Below, in pieces: positions 60,248 through 64,000 of a stretch of DNA of 64,000 bases (within the stretch, counting starts at the first letter, position 1; each line of letters starts with the position of its first letter). Origin of the DNA: Nectonema munidae (lineage: Eukaryota > Nematomorpha > Nectonematoida > Nectonematidae); NCBI GenBank assembly GCA_030549495.1, contig JAUIRK010000765.1, forward strand, positions 1-64,000, written 5' to 3'. A program made the translations under genes and the position numbers. The notes under the pieces are model-generated. The model was not told the origin of the DNA and did no database searches. It saw only the letters and a program-made list of their open reading frames with translations.

Positions 60248-60586
60248 TCAAATAATGACGCCTCCTTTTGACTTCCATAAAATCCTCACGCCCCCTCTTA
60301 TCCAACGAGCATATATAAAAGATATGCATAATATAATAAACTTTATATATTTATAATATAAAAAAAAAAATTAATATAAAAAAATGAATATAAAAAATTT
60401 TTTTTATAAAATTAAAAGTTTCTTTTAGCTAAACTAAATTATGAGTGGGATGGATGATGTTGTTTCTTTTTCACTAGATCAAAAATTCTAGGCCTCAAAG
60501 AGGACAACGCACAACGCAATTCACTTCCTACGAGCAGTCGATTTAGCTGTTTTGTTTTCAGTATAACAAGAGTCGAGAAACAAACT
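60248..60586. other. 3' flank of the BED-hAT, AT-rich
   Basis: Includes CACGCCCCCTCTTATCC, a direct repeat of the subterminal TACGCCCCCTTATATCC at 62389. No inverted terminus of the hAT was found on this side. Confidence 0.35.
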
Positions 60587-62450
60587 TCACAGAAAGGTTG
60601 ATGAAAAGGGAATCAATAAACGAAGTGCTTTTTCTCCAAGTTTAGGGTTAATAGGGAGATATTTCACCCAAAATTCTTCCAGCTTCATGGTCGTCTGGAA
60701 ATTATCTGCCGTAGTTGAATCAAACTTCAAATCTATGGCTTCCTCTTGCAGATGATCGCCCAGCAAGTCTACATTAATATTGAATGGGTTTCGTATCAGC
60801 TTCCAAATAATTTTGTCCATGGAATTATCTGGAAAATAGTGCACAAATTCTTCAGCAAGGGAGTCTAAATGAGATAAAATTTCTTTCTTCATGTCTGCAC
60901 CATACTGTTCAAGGTCATTCTTTTCAGACATAAGTTCATTGAGATGAGAAAATGAAGAGAAATTCCCTGCTTGTACTTTACGTTTCCAAAGTTGGATTTT
61001 CTCCGTGAAAGGATTGATTGCTTCATTATGTGCAATAATGGTTGCATTCCTCCCTTGAAGCTTCAAATTTAGGTTGTTGACTGCCTCAAAAAAATCAACA
61101 AGATATGTTAGTTTATGCTGGAACTTTTCCTATGAGAATGCATCATGTAAATTTTCTTTCCTCTGGCTTTGTAGAAAAACTTTCACTTCATCCTTCAGCT
61201 TATATAGGCGACTTAGCATATTTCCTTTGGACAACCAACGGACCTCTTTGTGGAAAAGAAGAGATTTGTGATCAGTCCCTAAATCTGTACAAAGAGCTGT
61301 AAAAAGCCTAGAATTTAAAGAGCTCTTTTTCACAAAATTTACTACTTTAATGGCTAAGTTTAGTGACAAGCGTTGTTCGTCTGGTAGGGTCTTGGCGGCT
61401 AAGGCTTGCCTGTGAATAACACAGTGGGTAGCAGTTATTGCTTGATTCGTTTCATTGACTAACTTCACGAATCCAGAACGTGGTCCAAGCATTGCTGGGG
61501 CATTGTCAGTTCAGACACCGACTAACTTTTCCCATGAGAGATTATGTTCTTGAAAAAAATTTGAAACTTTTGCAGACACATCTGAAGCCTTTGATGTTGT
61601 GTCTAGTTCTGCTGAGAAAAGTATTTCTTCTTTCAAAGTTCCTTCATCCATAAATCGTGAGTAAAGAAGTAACTGACAACATGGGTTACATCAGTTGTTT
61701 CATCACACTGTATTGCAAAAAACGAGATGTTATTTTCTCCAAAACTTGCCTCTGCGCTTCATAGTTTTGTCAGAAAGAGATATTTTTGATAACTTCTTCT
61801 GACTTTCATCTCCAAGCACAATACCTGCAGAACTCAGTAAGCATGGTTTTACAAGAGTCTCTCCAACAGAATGAGCTTTTTTTGCTTTTGAAATAAGCAA
61901 TGAGGGTTCGTAAGATGCTTCAACCACTTTGAATGCCTCCTGATGAAAACTCCAGTGGTGCCCAGCTTCATTCGTTTTAACTCGTGAAGTTTGGCTGTGA
62001 AAAACTTATTTGGCTTGTTTTTCAGTACAGAAAGGTTTGTCTTCAAATGACGTTCCAGGCGACCAGGCCTTAAGGCGCCATTGCTGAGAACTGCATGGCA
62101 AACGACACATTGAGGAATGTGAATTCCATTTTTCTTGGTAAAGGTGAAGCCAAACTTTATATACTCATTGACAAACTTCCTTTTCTTTGCTACCGATATT
62201 TCTGTAAGAGATAATTACACACTATAGATACAGTGACTGCATTGCAGTCAACAAGCTAAATTTTAACAAATCACGTCATAAATCATAGTTTTATATACCA
62301 CACACAATCACAGACATACACTGCAACACTCATGTGACTGGTATATTCTGGTTTTCTTGCCAAATAGTCATATTATCCAGATGGCCTTACGCCCCCTTAT
62401 ATCCATCCCTCGCTCCCTAGGGGGCGCGCCCCTCAGTTTGGGAATCATAG
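60587..62450 (-). pseudogene. ZBED5/SCAND3-like hAT transposase, nearly full length, broken
   Basis: Minus-strand coding blocks lie in the right order. BED finger with CVVCHAVLSNGALRPGRLER then H (about 62040-62190). FFTAKLHELKRMK (61990). EASYEPSLLISKAKKAHSVG and ISLSDKTMKRR (61730-61925). First catalytic region CDETTDVTHVVSY (about 61700). TDNAPAMLGPRSGFVKLV (second Asp; the usual Cys codon before TDNAPAM is a stop). THCVIHRQALAAKTLP and FHKEVRWLSKGNML (61130-61492). Then a C-terminal block ending in IPFSSTFL (60587-61066). About four frame changes or stops interrupt it. The 5' terminus reads CTATGATTCCCAAACTGAG (62450 inward), close to hAT ends CAGTGATTCCCAAACT; the adjacent octamer GTCTAGTG has TA at positions 4-5. 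The other terminus is missing. Confidence 0.85.
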
Positions 62451-64000
62451 GTCTAGTGAAATATAAATGGTTGAAGGCGCATATCATATAAATGGTGGGT
62501 GATAGAGAAAAATGGTTTTCATATCCTCAATCAGCATGCTTTACTTGTCTTAGAACATGTGTTGGATACCTTGTAACTTTTTAAAATTTGTTTATCAGTG
62601 TACCTGTATAAGTGTTTTTGTAATGCCCATTCTTTTGTGCTCGCTTGAACAAGTATATCGCCAAAAAAGTTTTCCAACCAAGCCATTATATGTCTGTTTG
62701 TTTCTTTGAGGCATATTCTAAAAATAATATACAGCTATATTAAAATATTTAAAGTAGAGTCAATTTTTCAAAATTAAATGCTCTAACTAAAGAAGTTTCA
62801 AATAGATAAGAACCGATATAAAAAATGGTCATAAAAGTAAAAATATATAAATGCAAAAGAAATTTCGAAAAATTAAAAAATTTTTTACATTTCTACTACC
62901 CCTGAGAAATTTTAAGCAAGCGGCTGTCAAAAAAAATAATTTCAACCAATCAGAATGCTTCAAACACATACACACATATAAACTCATCACACCATATAAA
63001 AACACACACAAAATATATATAAATAATTTCAACCAATCAAAATGCTTCCAGCGACAGACAGACAGACGCTAGCTTATTATAATATAGAAAACCCTATGCA
63101 AAGGTGATGAGAGTCGGTGAGAAAAGGGGTCAAAGGAGTCCATTTCTGGAAATTTTAATTAAAAAATTGTCAAACGTATATAGTTAAATTGAGTGAAAAC
63201 GTAGTTAAGCCCAAAAATAGCAGATGAGAGCACATCTGAGTTCATTAAGAAAAGATTTTTGAAGACGAAAAAGAATTCATAAAAAGTGGTTGATGGATTT
63301 GGTTCTGGATGCAAGACGATTGCATTGTTTGCTTATTCATAATAATAATAATAATAATAACTCTTATGAAGTGCAAGATATAGAAAGCGGATAACTAAAA
63401 ATGACGCTTTCTATCCCAACTGTTATCTTTATCAACCCTTTAAGGCCTAATGGGACACACGCCTGTCCGATAAAATAAAAATCCTCTGCCTTAGGTTATA
63501 TAAAAACACACAATGATTCACACTGCTGTTTTTATATAAGCAAAGCGTTTTTATTACATACCTTAATGGAGAATGACAATTTTTCAATAATTAATCATCA
63601 ACTTCGTTTCTTTTTCATGTACTTTTATTACAACTACACATATTGACTAATTTTTTTATATAAAATATCCTTTGCCCAACATGGCAAGATTTCAAAGGAG
63701 ACTAATCATCAGGGTTGCATGGATTAATTGGTAAATAATCAATAATTTAGATGTTATCACAGGTCATGTGTATTAGTGTTGAAGCAGGCATAAGACTGAC
63801 TAGTCCTTCACATAAATAATGCTCAATAAAAAAAAAGTAAAAGTGCAATATTGTTTTTTTTAATTATTTATTTTTTATAATATATGACCATTATTTTGAA
63901 ATAAGGAAAAAATTGTAGAAAAGGTTAAATTAAACTATTTTAAATTATACTTATTGTAGTATGTGATTTGAACATCGTCTATATCAAAGCCACTTTGTTT
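62451..64000. other. Right-hand intergenic stretch
   Basis: AT-rich. Two copies of AATTTCAACCAATCA.AATGCTT (about 62938 and 63027) are followed by a GACA repeat (63053-63066). An (ATA)n microsatellite lies at 63339-63360. At 63436 CCCTTTAAGGCCTAATGGGA, preceded by TCAA, resembles a piggyBac-type end (compare CCCTTTGAGGACC at 5662), but no partner end was found. No gene recognised. Confidence 0.4.

Overview
The window reads as AT-rich metazoan nuclear DNA. The three recognisable host genes have animal-specific orthologues: ZC3H18, TTC17 and COA8. ZC3H18 has spliceosomal GT-AG introns, many of them only 46-72 bp. The intergenic DNA is dense with BED-finger and Buster-type hAT elements, FLYWCH-MULEs, Tigger/pogo and piggyBac-like relics, (GAT)-tailed LINE remnants and tRNA-derived SINEs. 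This mix, with an uninterrupted TTC17 coding region, would suit a repeat-rich arthropod (for example a parasitic copepod). The species cannot be fixed from the sequence alone. No prokaryotic gene organisation, rRNA, CRISPR array or retroviral element was recognised.

Layout. 1-11.3 kb: AT-rich DNA with a hAT MITE, a MULE relic, a 111-bp piggyBac-type MITE, a Tigger relic, a LINE tail and three further hAT MITEs. 11.4-11.8 kb (minus): a COA8-like cytochrome c oxidase assembly gene. 12.5-18.7 kb: a MULE with iterated terminal repeats, a SINE, and a degenerate hAT carrying a second hAT nested with perfect target-site duplications. 21.3-33.2 kb (plus): ZC3H18, modelled here as 16 phase-consistent exons encoding 608 residues. 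Its introns hold a long hairpin, a 28-bp minisatellite, a tandem duplication, a hAT fragment and a possible alternative last exon. 33.9-45.0 kb: a repeat landscape with a three-copy family (R1) whose 3' part has expanded into a ~148-bp satellite, a separate ~151-bp satellite, a foldback element with 9-bp duplications, and a LINE relic. 45.2-51.0 kb: SINE, a 311-bp pure GA microsatellite, another LINE relic, a Harbinger-like MITE between inverted repeats, and a hAT MITE. 51.2-54.7 kb (plus): TTC17, one uninterrupted 1139-codon coding exon. 54.7-64.0 kb: SINE, hAT MITE, (GAT)-tailed LINE end and a nearly full-length but broken BED-finger hAT.

The host genes are not functionally linked: nuclear RNA processing (ZC3H18), actin/cilium-related (TTC17) and mitochondrial complex IV (COA8). 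The main story is transposon dynamics. There are six well-delimited hAT insertions whose 8-bp duplications all have TA at positions 4-5, two MULE-type insertions with 9-bp duplications and reiterated termini, an empty-site copy for one nested insertion, and a mobile-element family that appears to have seeded a satellite array.
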